DNA of 64,000 nucleotides from an uncultured Eubacterium sp. GTDB taxonomy: Bacteria; Bacillota; Clostridia; Oscillospirales; Acutalibacteraceae. The stretch spans positions 20,639 to 84,638 of the forward strand of contig CAKSWS010000002.1 in assembly GCA_934512155.1 (NCBI GenBank), in the 5' to 3' direction. The stretch's first letter is position 1; every line of letters begins with the position of its first letter. Shown here in pieces: positions 7,584 to 17,047 of the stretch. Both the position numbers and the translations under genes were made by a program. The notes under the pieces are model-generated. The model was not told the DNA's origin and ran no database searches. It saw nothing but the letters and a program-made list of their open reading frames with translations.

Positions 7584-9017
7584 ATGAATAACAAGGGGAG
7601 AAAAACCGCAGTTGTCAGTGAAGAAGAAATTAAAAATCAGAAAAAGTATACTGAAAAAGTTAGTAAAATTCTTGGTGAAAGATATATTGAAAAGCCATTG
7701 GCGTGTGTTGTAACCTACGGTTGCCAGCAAAATGTGGCAGACAGTGAGCATATTAAAGGCATGCTTAAGCAAATGGGCTACGGTTTTACAGAGGACAGGC
7801 ACAGTGCAAAATTAATTATTTTTAATACTTGCGCTGTTCGTGAACATGCAGAAGACAGGGTGTTCGGTAATGTAGGCATGCTTAAATCATATAAGCATGA
7901 AAATCCAGATGTAATTGTTGCTTGTTGCGGTTGTATGATGCAGCAACAGCATATTGCAGACAAAATTAAGAAAAGCTATCCGTTTGTGGATTTGGTTTTC
8001 GGAACGCATGTTGTTTATAAGCTTCCCCAGCTTTTGTTTACTGCGTTAACACGCAAAAAACGTGTGTTTGAGCTGCCGGATATGGACGGTGCTATTGCCG
8101 AGGGCGTTCCTGTTTTGCGTGATAATGATAAAAAAGCTTGGATTCCCATTATGTACGGCTGTAATAATTTTTGTTCTTACTGCATTGTTCCTTATGTTAG
8201 GGGCAGAGAAAGAAGCAGAGAGGTAGACGTTATTGTTGCCGAGGCAAAGGAACTTATTGAGCAGGGATATAAAGAAATAACCGTTTTAGGTCAAAATGTT
8301 AATTCGTACGGTAAGGATTTAGAACCACGTGTAACTTTTGCTCAACTGCTGCAAAGGCTTAATAATTTGGATGGGGATTTCAGAATTCGTTTTATGACAA
8401 GCCATCCAAAGGATTGTACAAAAGAATTGCTGGAAACTATGGCTTCATGCGATAAAATCGCAAAGCATTTGCATCTTCCTTTCCAAAGCGGAAACGACAG
8501 GGTGCTTAAAGCTATGAACCGCCATTACACCCGTGAGAAATATTTAGAGCATATTAATTATGCAAAACAGCTTATGGGCGACGAACTTTCAATTACAAGC
8601 GATATAATCGTTGGCTTCCCCGGTGAAACTTATGAAGAGTTTAAAGATACTCTTTCACTTGTGGAAGAAGTTAAGTTTACTTCGCTTTTCACATTTATTT
8701 ATTCTGCAAGAAAGGGTACTCCTGCCGCAGAGATGGATGATCCGGTATCTGCCGAGGAAAAGGGCAAATGGTTTAAAGAACTTACTTCTTTGCAGGAAAA
8801 AATATCTGCCGAAAATATGAAAAAATATGCAGATAAAACATTTAAGTGCTTTGTGTATGGCAAAGGCAAACTTGGTGATAATTATATTGCCGCAAGAACA
8901 GACGGCAATTTGATTATAGAATTTGAAGGCGACGAAAATTTAATCGGCACTTTCCAAAATATTAAAGTAACAGAGCCTTTAACTTATGTGTTAAAAGGTC
9001 AATTAGAAAGGATTTAG
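7584..9017 (+). CDS. miaB: tRNA-2-methylthio-N6-dimethylallyladenosine synthase MiaB
   Basis: This radical SAM enzyme methylthiolates i6A37 of tRNAs reading UNN codons. The 477-aa protein has the three domains in order. The N-terminal UPF0004 domain has cluster cysteines in TYGCQQN, NTCAVRE and CGCM. The radical SAM core has C193-x3-C197-x2-C200 (GCNNFCSYC), and the C-terminal TRAM domain spans about the last 70 residues. The ATG follows GAGGTGA by 4 bases. It opens the long co-directional gene run. miaA, whose product makes the i6A substrate of MiaB, lies five genes downstream in the same run. Confidence 0.95.
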   Translation: MNNKGRKTAVVSEEEIKNQKKYTEKVSKILGERYIEKPLACVVTYGCQQNVADSEHIKGMLKQMGYGFTEDRHSAKLIIFNTCAVREHAEDRVFGNVGMLKSYKHENPDVIVACCGCMMQQQHIADKIKKSYPFVDLVFGTHVVYKLPQLLFTALTRKKRVFELPDMDGAIAEGVPVLRDNDKKAWIPIMYGCNNFCSYCIVPYVRGRERSREVDVIVAEAKELIEQGYKEITVLGQNVNSYGKDLEPRVTFAQLLQRLNNLDGDFRIRFMTSHPKDCTKELLETMASCDKIAKHLHLPFQSGNDRVLKAMNRHYTREKYLEHINYAKQLMGDELSITSDIIVGFPGETYEEFKDTLSLVEEVKFTSLFTFIYSARKGTPAAEMDDPVSAEEKGKWFKELTSLQEKISAENMKKYADKTFKCFVYGKGKLGDNYIAARTDGNLIIEFEGDENLIGTFQNIKVTEPLTYVLKGQLERI

Positions 9018-9019
9018 TT

Positions 9020-9433
9020 ATGAGTTTAGAAACAGCACTTCGTGAATTGGGAAAAGAAATTCAAAAAGACCCACGATTTGAAGCACTTCAAAAGGCTGCA
9101 AGCGTTAATGATGCAGATGAATCTCTTCAGCAACAAATGCAGGAGCTTCAGCTTATTTCTTTAAAATATCAGCAGGAAGCAGGCAAGGCAGATGAAGCCG
9201 ATCAAGACAGAATTGCAGAACTTCAAAAGCAATATCAAGATCTTTATGAAGAAATAATGAAAAATGAGAATATGGAAAATTATTCTGCAGCTGCTTCTCA
9301 AATGGAAGAAATGGCACAGTATATCAGCCAAATGATTGGTTTGTTCTTTGACGGTCAAGACCCTGAAACATGTGAAATTCCGGCTCAAACAGATTGCACA
9401 CACAACTGCGGAACATGCGGCGGCTGCCACTGA
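9020..9433 (+). CDS. YlbF/YmcA-family protein with a cysteine tail
   Basis: The 137-aa, mostly alpha-helical protein (charged coiled-coil-like helices over residues 1-110) matches the YlbF/YmcA family. In Bacillus, members form the Fe-S containing YaaT-YlbF-YmcA complex that supports RNase Y-dependent mRNA maturation. The last 17 residues hold five cysteines (ETCE...CTHNCGTCGGCH), a metal- or Fe-S-binding type of tail. It begins 2 bases after miaB and is surely co-translated with it. Partners YaaT and RNase Y are not in the window. The family call is good; the exact orthology (YlbF versus YmcA) is uncertain. Confidence 0.8.
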   Translation: MSLETALRELGKEIQKDPRFEALQKAASVNDADESLQQQMQELQLISLKYQQEAGKADEADQDRIAELQKQYQDLYEEIMKNENMENYSAAASQMEEMAQYISQMIGLFFDGQDPETCEIPAQTDCTHNCGTCGGCH

Positions 9434-9450
9434 TTTTAATTTAAATGTGC

Positions 9451-9484
9451 AGGCAAGTAGGTATTGGTTTTAACTTACTTGCCT
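9451..9484 (+). other. Intercistronic stem-loop upstream of mutS
   Basis: AGGCAAGTA (9451-9459) pairs with TACTTGCCT (9476-9484) across a 16-base loop, just before the AAGGAGGAG site of mutS. There is no T run, so it may act on mRNA processing or translation rather than termination. Confidence 0.5.
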
Positions 9485-9504
9485 AATGAAAAGGAGGAGA
9501 AGCA

Positions 9505-12138
9505 ATGGCAAAAAAGGAAAATAAACTTTCGCCTATGATGGAACAGTACTTTAAAATTAAAAGTGAATATCCGGGCATGCTGTTGTTTTTTCGCCTTGGT
9601 GATTTTTACGAGATGTTTTTTGACGATGCTAAAATCGCTTCGGAAGAACTGGATTTGGTTTTAACCGGCAGAGATTGCGGTCAGGAGGAACGTGCACCTA
9701 TGTGCGGCGTGCCTTTTCATTCGGCAGACGGATATATTGCAAAACTTGTGGCAAGGGGCTACAAGGTTGCTATTTGTGAACAAATGGAAGACCCTAAATC
9801 CGTTAAAGGTCTTGTTAAAAGAGATGTCATAAGAATCATAACTCCCGGCACTGTTATTGAGGGCAGTATGCTTGATGACGCAGTAAATAATTATTTGTGT
9901 AGTATTTGTAAGGGCGAAAATGAAACAGGGCTTTGTTTTGCAGATGTTTCTACGGCACAGTTTCACATAACCGTTGTAAACGGAAAAACGGCAGAGGAGC
10001 AGATTATAAATCAGCTTTCCTCTTATCAGCCAAAGGAGATACTTGTTAATCAGTCAGCTCTTGATTATACAAGTGTTGCGGATTTTGCAAAATCACGCCT
10101 TGAAACAGAAGTTCAGCTTTTGGATGATAATAGGTTCGATTTTGACGAATGTGCAAATCTTATTCTTGAAACGCTGAAAAAAGATGAAATCGGCAATTTG
10201 GGTATAGGCCACAGCAAGGCGGCTGTTTGTGCATTAGGTGCCGTTATTGATTACTTAAAACAGGTTCAAAAAAAGGATGAAATTGAAACACCTGCCGAAA
10301 TAGATTATTTTGATGATGAAGAGTATTTAAAACTTGATATAAGCGCAAGAAAAAATCTTGAGCTTACAAAGTCTATGATGACAGGCGAGAAAAAGCATTC
10401 TCTTCTTTGGGTTCTTGACAAAACAAAAACGGCAATGGGTAAACGAATGATAAGAAATTGGATTGAACGCCCATTAATGTCTGTTTCTAAAATAACAAAA
10501 AGACAAAATGCCGTAGGCGAACTTGCGGATAATCCCGAAAAAAGAGATAATTTGCGAAACGCCCTTTCCGGAATTAAAGATATTGAAAGGTTAATGACAA
10601 GAATTGCTTATGGTACGGCAAATGCAAAGGAACTTAAAACTCTTGAATTAACTATTTCCAAATTACCGGAAATTAAGGGTATTCTTCAAAATTCTTCATC
10701 TTCATTGCTTAAAGATGTGGAAAACAGCATTGATTTACTTGAAGATGTTAAAAATTTAATTGCAAATGCCATTGTTGACGAACCGCCGTTTACCGTTCGT
10801 GAAGGCGGAATGATTAAAAGCGGATATAATAAAGAGGTTGATGAGCTTAAATCCGTTATGGAAGACGGTGCAGGCATTTTAGCCGCAATAGAGGCACAGC
10901 AAAGGGAAGAAACGGGAATACCTAAACTTAAAGTGGGTTATAACAGGGTTTTCGGTTATTATATTGAAGTTACAAACGCTTATAAAGACATGGTGCCGGA
11001 AACTTACATAAGAAAGCAAACATTAACAAATTGCGAAAGATATATTACTCAAGAGCTTAAAGAACTTGAAGGCAAGGTTTTAGGTGCCAAGGACAGGGAA
11101 ATTGCACTTGAATATAATGTTTTTTGTGAGGTTAGAAATACTGTTGCAAATGAAGTTACACGACTTCAAAAAACAGCAAGGGCGCTTTCTGTTGCCGATG
11201 TGCTTGCAAGTTTGGCAGAGGTTGCAGTATGCAATAATTATGTTTGCCCTCAAATTAACACAAGCGGTTCAATAGACATTAAAGACGGCAGACATCCCGT
11301 GGTAGAAGCGTTGCTTGACGGTGCACCGTTTGTTTCTAACGATACTGTACTTGATAAAGACAAAAATCGTTGTGCAATTATAACAGGTCCTAATATGGCA
11401 GGTAAATCCACATATATGCGCCAAATTGCTCTTATTGTTTTAATGGCACAAATCGGTTCGTTTGTTCCTGCCAGAACGGCGGAAATAGGCATTGTGGATG
11501 CAATATTTACACGTGTTGGTGCTTCCGATGATTTAGCAACGGGTCAGTCAACGTTTATGGTTGAAATGAACGAGGTTGCCACTATTTTAAAAAATGCCAC
11601 ATCAAACAGCCTTATAATTCTTGATGAAATAGGCAGGGGCACATCAACGTTTGACGGTATGAGCATTGCCCGTGCAGTGCTTGAATATGTTTGCAAAAAG
11701 AAAAGTCTGGGTGCAAAAACACTGTTTGCAACTCATTATCATGAATTAACAGCCATGGAAGGTTTGCTTGACGGCGTTAAAAATTATTCTATTGCTGTTA
11801 AAAAACGAGGCGATGATATAACATTTCTTCGTCGAATTGTTAAAGGCGGTGCAGATGAAAGCTTTGGTATTGAGGTTGCAAAACTTGCCGGTGTGCCGGA
11901 CGGTGTTGTTAAACGTGCAAAAGTTATTTTAAAAGAGCTTGAACAAAATAAAATAGATATTGAATTTAAGGCAGAGGATGCAATTGTTGAAGATGAAGAG
12001 GATATTCAGTATAACTTTACTTCAAACGGCAAAAACGAAATTATTGAAATTTTGAAAGCCACAGATGTTAATACTCTTACTCCTATTGAAGCAATGCAAA
12101 CTCTTTATGATTTAAAAAAGAAAAGCGAAGAGCTTTAA
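9505..12138 (+). CDS. mutS: DNA mismatch repair protein MutS
   Basis: MutS recognises mismatches and starts repair with MutL. The 877-aa protein has the mismatch-binding domain with the phenylalanine wedge GDFYEMF near residue 35, the connector, core and clamp domains, and the C-terminal ATPase: Walker A GPNMAGKST near residue 630, LDEIGRGTSTFDG (Walker B and signature) near 710, and ATHYHEL. Normal MutS1 length. The start ATG is preceded by AAGGAGGAG. It is followed after 30 bases by mutL, the usual pair in Firmicutes. Confidence 0.96.
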   Translation: MAKKENKLSPMMEQYFKIKSEYPGMLLFFRLGDFYEMFFDDAKIASEELDLVLTGRDCGQEERAPMCGVPFHSADGYIAKLVARGYKVAICEQMEDPKSVKGLVKRDVIRIITPGTVIEGSMLDDAVNNYLCSICKGENETGLCFADVSTAQFHITVVNGKTAEEQIINQLSSYQPKEILVNQSALDYTSVADFAKSRLETEVQLLDDNRFDFDECANLILETLKKDEIGNLGIGHSKAAVCALGAVIDYLKQVQKKDEIETPAEIDYFDDEEYLKLDISARKNLELTKSMMTGEKKHSLLWVLDKTKTAMGKRMIRNWIERPLMSVSKITKRQNAVGELADNPEKRDNLRNALSGIKDIERLMTRIAYGTANAKELKTLELTISKLPEIKGILQNSSSSLLKDVENSIDLLEDVKNLIANAIVDEPPFTVREGGMIKSGYNKEVDELKSVMEDGAGILAAIEAQQREETGIPKLKVGYNRVFGYYIEVTNAYKDMVPETYIRKQTLTNCERYITQELKELEGKVLGAKDREIALEYNVFCEVRNTVANEVTRLQKTARALSVADVLASLAEVAVCNNYVCPQINTSGSIDIKDGRHPVVEALLDGAPFVSNDTVLDKDKNRCAIITGPNMAGKSTYMRQIALIVLMAQIGSFVPARTAEIGIVDAIFTRVGASDDLATGQSTFMVEMNEVATILKNATSNSLIILDEIGRGTSTFDGMSIARAVLEYVCKKKSLGAKTLFATHYHELTAMEGLLDGVKNYSIAVKKRGDDITFLRRIVKGGADESFGIEVAKLAGVPDGVVKRAKVILKELEQNKIDIEFKAEDAIVEDEEDIQYNFTSNGKNEIIEILKATDVNTLTPIEAMQTLYDLKKKSEEL

Positions 12139-12168
12139 TAAAATTTATTAAAAAGGCAGGTGGTAAAA

Positions 12169-14130
12169 ATGCCTAAAATTAATATTCTTCCTGAAGAGGT
12201 TTACAGCCTTATTGCTGCCGGCGAGGTGGTTGAAAGACCAATGAGCATTGTTAAGGAAATGATTGAAAATTCAATAGATGCCGGTTCAACTCATATTACG
12301 GTTGAAATTAAAAACGGCGGCACAACTTATATTCGCATAACGGATGACGGATGCGGCGTTGCCAAGGAAGATGTTAAAAAGGTGTTTATATCACACGCCA
12401 CATCAAAAATTGCCGTGCAGGATGATCTGAATTCCATTTCAACCCTTGGCTTTAGGGGTGAGGCAATGGCATCTATAGGCGCAGTTGCAAAAGTGGAAAT
12501 GTTAACTAAAACCGCAAATGAAAAATTAGGCACACGCTATGAAATTCAAGGCGGAAAAGAAATTGATTGTTCCGATGCCGGTTGCCCAAACGGTACAACA
12601 ATTGTTGTGCGTGATATTTTCTTCAATGTTCCTGCAAGAATGAAGTTTTTGAAAAAAGATGTTACCGAGGGTAATTCCGTTCAGGGTATTGTTGAGCGAA
12701 TGGCAATTTCTCATTCTGAAATTTCATTTAGGTTTATTAGAGACGGTAAGCAGGTGCTTGTTACATCAGGCAACGGTGATTTAAAAGGAACTGTTTATTC
12801 CGTTTACGGAGGCGAACTTTCAAATTCCCTTGTGGAAGTTGATTACAGTTTTGAGGGTATGCGTGTTCACGGTTATGTCAGCAGACCTCACCAATCAAGA
12901 AAAAGCCGTGCAATGCAGTTTTTCTTTATAAACGGCAGGTTTGTTAAAAGCGCAACGGCAACTGCGGCACTTGAGCAGGCATATAAAAATCTTATTATGG
13001 TTGGCAGGTATCCTGCCTGTGTTTTGAATATTGAAATAGATGTTAAGCTGGTGGACGTTAATGTGCATCCTGCTAAAATAGAAGTTAGGTTTGTTAATGA
13101 ACGCCCTGTTTTTAATTTGATTTATTATGGCGTAAAAACGGCAATAGAAACAAAAGACAGTGTAAAGCAAGGCAGTTTTTCAGATGAAAAAAATCATTTT
13201 ACCGAAAGCACGGTCGTTAAAAAGCCGGTTACCGATTACTACAAAAAAGCCGAATCTGCTTCTCAGATGAAATTCAGTGCAAAACCGGTTAATGATTTTT
13301 GGAGCGTTGCATCGCCGTCTAAACCTATTGCAAATGATGTTGAAAACATAAAAGCAGAAAACAGTGACGGGGCAGTAAATCCTCCGGCAAAAAGTGAAAG
13401 CGGCGAAACAACTGTAAGTTTTCTTGAAAAAGCCGTAAGTGCAGGCAAGTCGAAGGTTAAGAAAGACGAGAACATTTCTGCCGCTTATATTGAAACAGTG
13501 CAAAACGGCACAAAGCAGCAAGTAACCGTTGATGTAACAGATGAAAAAAATGTTGCGCCGCCGTTTAAAATCGTTGGCGAGGCATTTAAAACATACATAA
13601 TTGTTGAAATTGAAAATGATTTGTATTATATAGACAAGCATGCCGCTCACGAAAGAATGAATTTTGAAAGACTTAAAGCACAGTCGAAAGATAATATAAA
13701 CACTCAAATGCTTTTGACGCCTGTAGGTGTTAAGCTTTCGGCAGATGAATATTCCGTTATTGTTGAAAATTTACATCTTCTTAAAAAATGCGGTATAGGT
13801 GCAGAAGACTTTGGCAATTCCTCAATAATTGTCAGGGAGATTCCGGCATTGCTTGAGGGTGCAAATGTTAAAGATTTAATTGAGGAAATAGCAGGCAAAC
13901 TTTTAGAGCATAAAACAGATATTGAGCCTGATAAAATGGATTGGATTTTTCATTCCGCTTCGTGCAGAGGTGCTGTTAAAGGCGGCGATTATACTTCTCC
14001 CGAGGAAAGACAGCTGTTTGTTGAAAAATTAATGTCTATGCCTAATATTCGTTATTGCCCTCACGGCAGACCCGTTATGATAAAAATTTCAAAATATGAA
14101 ATTGAAAAACAGTTTGGAAGAATACAGTAA
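12169..14130 (+). CDS. mutL: DNA mismatch repair protein MutL
   Basis: MutL is the GHKL ATPase that couples MutS to strand incision. The 653-aa product has an N-terminal ATPase (ENSIDAG, DDGCGV and the GFRGEAMASIG lid), a linker of about 120 Ser/Lys/Glu-rich residues, and a C-terminal dimerisation/endonuclease domain. The endonuclease metal-binding features include DKHAAHERMNFE (a variant of the DQHA(x)2E(x)4E motif), ASCRGAVKGGD and YCPHGRP. That suits an organism without MutH. ATG 12169 is chosen because AGGTGG ends 5 bases before it; the in-frame GTG 9 bases earlier overlaps that site. The stop overlaps the miaA start by one base. Confidence 0.95.
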   Translation: MPKINILPEEVYSLIAAGEVVERPMSIVKEMIENSIDAGSTHITVEIKNGGTTYIRITDDGCGVAKEDVKKVFISHATSKIAVQDDLNSISTLGFRGEAMASIGAVAKVEMLTKTANEKLGTRYEIQGGKEIDCSDAGCPNGTTIVVRDIFFNVPARMKFLKKDVTEGNSVQGIVERMAISHSEISFRFIRDGKQVLVTSGNGDLKGTVYSVYGGELSNSLVEVDYSFEGMRVHGYVSRPHQSRKSRAMQFFFINGRFVKSATATAALEQAYKNLIMVGRYPACVLNIEIDVKLVDVNVHPAKIEVRFVNERPVFNLIYYGVKTAIETKDSVKQGSFSDEKNHFTESTVVKKPVTDYYKKAESASQMKFSAKPVNDFWSVASPSKPIANDVENIKAENSDGAVNPPAKSESGETTVSFLEKAVSAGKSKVKKDENISAAYIETVQNGTKQQVTVDVTDEKNVAPPFKIVGEAFKTYIIVEIENDLYYIDKHAAHERMNFERLKAQSKDNINTQMLLTPVGVKLSADEYSVIVENLHLLKKCGIGAEDFGNSSIIVREIPALLEGANVKDLIEEIAGKLLEHKTDIEPDKMDWIFHSASCRGAVKGGDYTSPEERQLFVEKLMSMPNIRYCPHGRPVMIKISKYEIEKQFGRIQ

Positions 14131-15062
14131 TGGCTGAAAACAAAACAAAAATAATTGTTGTGGCGGGGCCTACGGCAAGCGGCAAAACAGGCATGGGCAT
14201 TGAAATTGCAAAGGCTGTAAACGGCGAAATTATTTCTGCCGATTCAATGCAAATTTATAAGGGCATGAGCATTGCCACTGCCGCTCCCACTCCGTTTGAG
14301 CAAAGTGAAATTCCCCATCATCTTGTGGAAGAATTTGAGAAAAATCGTGAATATTCCGTTTCGTTATTTTGCGATATGGCAAGGGAATTAATTAAAGATA
14401 TTGCGTTAAGAGGCAAAACGCCTGTTATTGTGGGCGGTACAGGGCTTTTTATAGACAGTCTTGTAGACAACATTCATTTTACTGTGGCAGATACCGATTT
14501 TGAATTGAGAAACAGACTTTTGAAAAAAGATGTAAACGAACTTTACGATTTGCTTCTTTCGGTAGATAAAGAGGCGGCAGTTAAAATTCATAAAAACAAC
14601 AAATCACGTGTTGTGCGTGCGTTGGAGATTTATTATTCGTCGGGAATAACAAAAAGCGAGCAAAACGAAAATTCAAGGCTTGAAGAAAGTCCTTATGAAA
14701 CGCTGTATTTTATTTTGGGCTATAAAGACAGAAGTGTGCTTTATAACAGAATTAATACCCGTGTGGATGCAATGGTTAAAAACGGTTTGGTGGAAGAGGC
14801 AAAAAATGCACTTGCCAATGAAGACTTAAAAACAAGTGCACAGGCAATAGGTCATAAAGAATTAAAGCCTTTTTTCAGCGGTGAAATTTCTTTGGAAACC
14901 GCAGTAGATAATTTAAAAAAAGAAACACGCCATTATGCAAAAAGGCAAATAACGTGGTTTAAACGCCGTGAAAATGCTGTTTTTGTTGAGATGGACAGTA
15001 AAGATATTAATCCCGTTTCGGCGGTTGTAAATAAAAGCAGGGAATTTGTTTATGGAAGATAA
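14130..15062 (+). CDS. miaA: tRNA dimethylallyltransferase MiaA
   Basis: MiaA transfers dimethylallyl to A37 of tRNAs reading UNN codons, making the substrate of MiaB. The 310-aa protein has the P-loop GPTASGKT near the N-terminus, the DSMQIYKGM segment, IPHHLVE, and the C-terminal RHYAKRQITWFKR tRNA-binding motif. The start ATG shares its A with the stop of mutL (TAATG), which indicates translational coupling. Normal length. Confidence 0.95.
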   Translation: MAENKTKIIVVAGPTASGKTGMGIEIAKAVNGEIISADSMQIYKGMSIATAAPTPFEQSEIPHHLVEEFEKNREYSVSLFCDMARELIKDIALRGKTPVIVGGTGLFIDSLVDNIHFTVADTDFELRNRLLKKDVNELYDLLLSVDKEAAVKIHKNNKSRVVRALEIYYSSGITKSEQNENSRLEESPYETLYFILGYKDRSVLYNRINTRVDAMVKNGLVEEAKNALANEDLKTSAQAIGHKELKPFFSGEISLETAVDNLKKETRHYAKRQITWFKRRENAVFVEMDSKDINPVSAVVNKSREFVYGR

Positions 15063-16326
15063 TAACGAACAGATTAAGAAGAAAAAACTTTCTTCTTCTG
15101 CAAAACAGAATATTGTTGCGGCGTTGGTGGTTGTTCTTATTTTCATTTATGTAATTGCCGAATGTGCAAGTGTTTTAAATGTTAAACTGAAAACGCAAAC
15201 AGCGTTAACGTCTACGGTTTATGACACCCTGGATGTGCAGGCACTTGTTGTTCGTGATGAGGATGTTATTCCAAACGGCGACGGCAGTGTTACAGTTGCC
15301 TCTTTGGCAGACGGTGAAAAAATTCAAACCGGCGGCGAAATTGCAATGCAGTTTGCAAATCGTGAAAGTGCAGTAAAATATTCTAAATATCTTGAATTAC
15401 AAAGCGAACTTGAATATTATACGGATCTTGAAAGTCAGTCTGTAGGTCTTGCAACAGATGTTGAAACCCTTGATAAGGATATTTTAACGGATGTTAACGA
15501 TTATATCCGTTCAATTTCCGCAGAAGACGGAACAAGCATAAATACTTATGAGAAAAGCTTAAACGATAAATTTACCCGCCGTCAAATGCTTATAGGACAG
15601 GATGTTAATTTTACATCGGCTATTGAGGCAATTAATGATGAAATAGGCGTTCTTAACATTGCAGGAGCAGAACCTACAGGTTATATAAAGGCAGATAAAT
15701 CGGGTGTTTTTTCAGGATATACAGATGGATTTGAAAAATCCTTTGATTATTCAAAAATTGAAGAACTTGACACTGACACTTTAAAATCTTATATATCTGC
15801 CGTGAATGACGGTGGCGATAATCAAAGTCAAGCACAAAATAATTTGGGAAAAATTATAAATAGTTTTGATTGGTATTTTTGTGCTGTTGTAAACAGTAAA
15901 AGCATTGCCGGAATTAAAGAAGGTAAAAGCATAGACGTAACTCTTAAAGATTCAAACGAGGTGCTTAAATGTAAGGTTGTTAAAGGTGCCGATGATTCCG
16001 TAGGCGGCGGTGAAACGGTGCTTGTTTTAAAATGCAATGAAATAAACGGCGAAATAACTTCATTAAGACTTGAGGATATTCAAATCAGAGTTCATGAATA
16101 TACAGGCATTAAGGTGCCGGTGGATGCCGTTCATGTTGTTAACGGTGAAAAGGGTGTGTATGCTCTTGTTTCTTCAGTTGTGGAATGGCGCAAGGCAGAC
16201 GTTCTTTATACAGGTGATAATTATGTTGTTTTAAGTTATGATAAGGATAGCGAAAACGGCATTAAATTATATGATCAAATAATTGTTCAGGGAAAGGATT
16301 TACATGATGGAAAAGTTTATACTTGA
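15052..16326 (+). CDS. HlyD-like membrane fusion protein of the cell division cluster
   Basis: The 424-aa protein has a Lys-rich N-terminus, one membrane span (about residues 17-38) and a long extracytoplasmic part. Beta-rich lipoyl/barrel-like halves (DTLDVQALVVRDEDVI near residue 55 and GIKEGKSIDVTL... near 290) flank a helical hairpin at about residues 95-200. This is the layout of HlyD/membrane-fusion adaptors. No efflux pump or ABC exporter lies nearby; the gene sits between miaA and yggS-sepF-divIVA. The start is ATG 15052 with AGGGA 8 bases upstream, inside the end of miaA. Its 3' end overlaps yggS by 23 bases. A role in envelope assembly or division is inference from context only. Confidence 0.7.
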   Translation: MEDNNEQIKKKKLSSSAKQNIVAALVVVLIFIYVIAECASVLNVKLKTQTALTSTVYDTLDVQALVVRDEDVIPNGDGSVTVASLADGEKIQTGGEIAMQFANRESAVKYSKYLELQSELEYYTDLESQSVGLATDVETLDKDILTDVNDYIRSISAEDGTSINTYEKSLNDKFTRRQMLIGQDVNFTSAIEAINDEIGVLNIAGAEPTGYIKADKSGVFSGYTDGFEKSFDYSKIEELDTDTLKSYISAVNDGGDNQSQAQNNLGKIINSFDWYFCAVVNSKSIAGIKEGKSIDVTLKDSNEVLKCKVVKGADDSVGGGETVLVLKCNEINGEITSLRLEDIQIRVHEYTGIKVPVDAVHVVNGEKGVYALVSSVVEWRKADVLYTGDNYVVLSYDKDSENGIKLYDQIIVQGKDLHDGKVYT

Positions 16327-17035
16327 TGAACAGCGGTTAAAATCCGTTGAAGAAAATTATAAGCGAATCTTAAATAATGTTAAGGAAACCGCAGTAAAAT
16401 CCGGCAGAAATGAAAATGACGTGCGCTTAATGTGCGTTACCAAAACGGTGGAAGCACCTTACATAAATAAAGTGCTTGAATGCGGCGCAGATTTAATAGG
16501 TGAAAACCGAGTTCAAGAGTTTTTGGGAAAGAAAGACGATTTAAAGTTAGACGGTGTGGAAAAGCATTTAATCGGACACTTGCAAACAAATAAGGTTCGC
16601 CAAATTGTAGGTCAGGTTGATATGATTGAATCTGTTTCGTCTGTTAAGCTTGCAAAAGAAATTTCAAAGGTTTCTCAAAAATTTAATATTACAACAGATT
16701 GCCTTGTGGAGGTTAATATCGGCAAGGAAGAAAGTAAAAGCGGCGTTTATATTGAAGAACTTGATGATGCGTTGGCTCAAATTGCTGAAATGCCGGGTAT
16801 TTGCATTAAAGGTTTAATGACTATTCCTCCGGTTTGTGAAAATGAAAGCCGGGCAAGAAAATTCTTTGAAAGAATGCATCAATCTTTCATTGACATTAGG
16901 GATAAAAAATTAGATAATGTTAATATGCAAATTTTATCTATGGGTATGAGCGGCGATTATGAGGCCGCAATAGCCGAAGGTTCAAGCATAGTTCGTGTGG
17001 GTTCTGCTATATTCGGCGCAAGAAAATATTTTTAG
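16304..17035 (+). CDS. yggS: PLP homeostasis protein, YggS/PLPBP family
   Basis: This single-domain PLP-binding barrel protein buffers pyridoxal phosphate. The 243-aa product has the PLP lysine in CVTKTV (about Lys47), GENRVQEF, HLIGHLQTNK, and the C-terminal SMGMSGDYEAAI...VRVGSAIFG phosphate-binding region. Start ATG 16304 follows AAAGGA. As in many Gram-positives it directly precedes sepF. The window also holds a pyridoxal kinase and a probable B6 transporter. Confidence 0.94.
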   Translation: MMEKFILDEQRLKSVEENYKRILNNVKETAVKSGRNENDVRLMCVTKTVEAPYINKVLECGADLIGENRVQEFLGKKDDLKLDGVEKHLIGHLQTNKVRQIVGQVDMIESVSSVKLAKEISKVSQKFNITTDCLVEVNIGKEESKSGVYIEELDDALAQIAEMPGICIKGLMTIPPVCENESRARKFFERMHQSFIDIRDKKLDNVNMQILSMGMSGDYEAAIAEGSSIVRVGSAIFGARKYF

Positions 17036-17047
17036 GAGGATATTGTA

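Noticed and set aside
13180-13707. 175-codon minus-strand frame inside mutL
   Set aside because: Fully antisense to the mutL linker, no ribosome binding site, Phe/Tyr/Cys-rich shadow composition.
15046-15051. TTG 15046 as start of the HlyD-like gene
   Set aside because: ATG 15052 two codons later has the better spacing to AGGGA.
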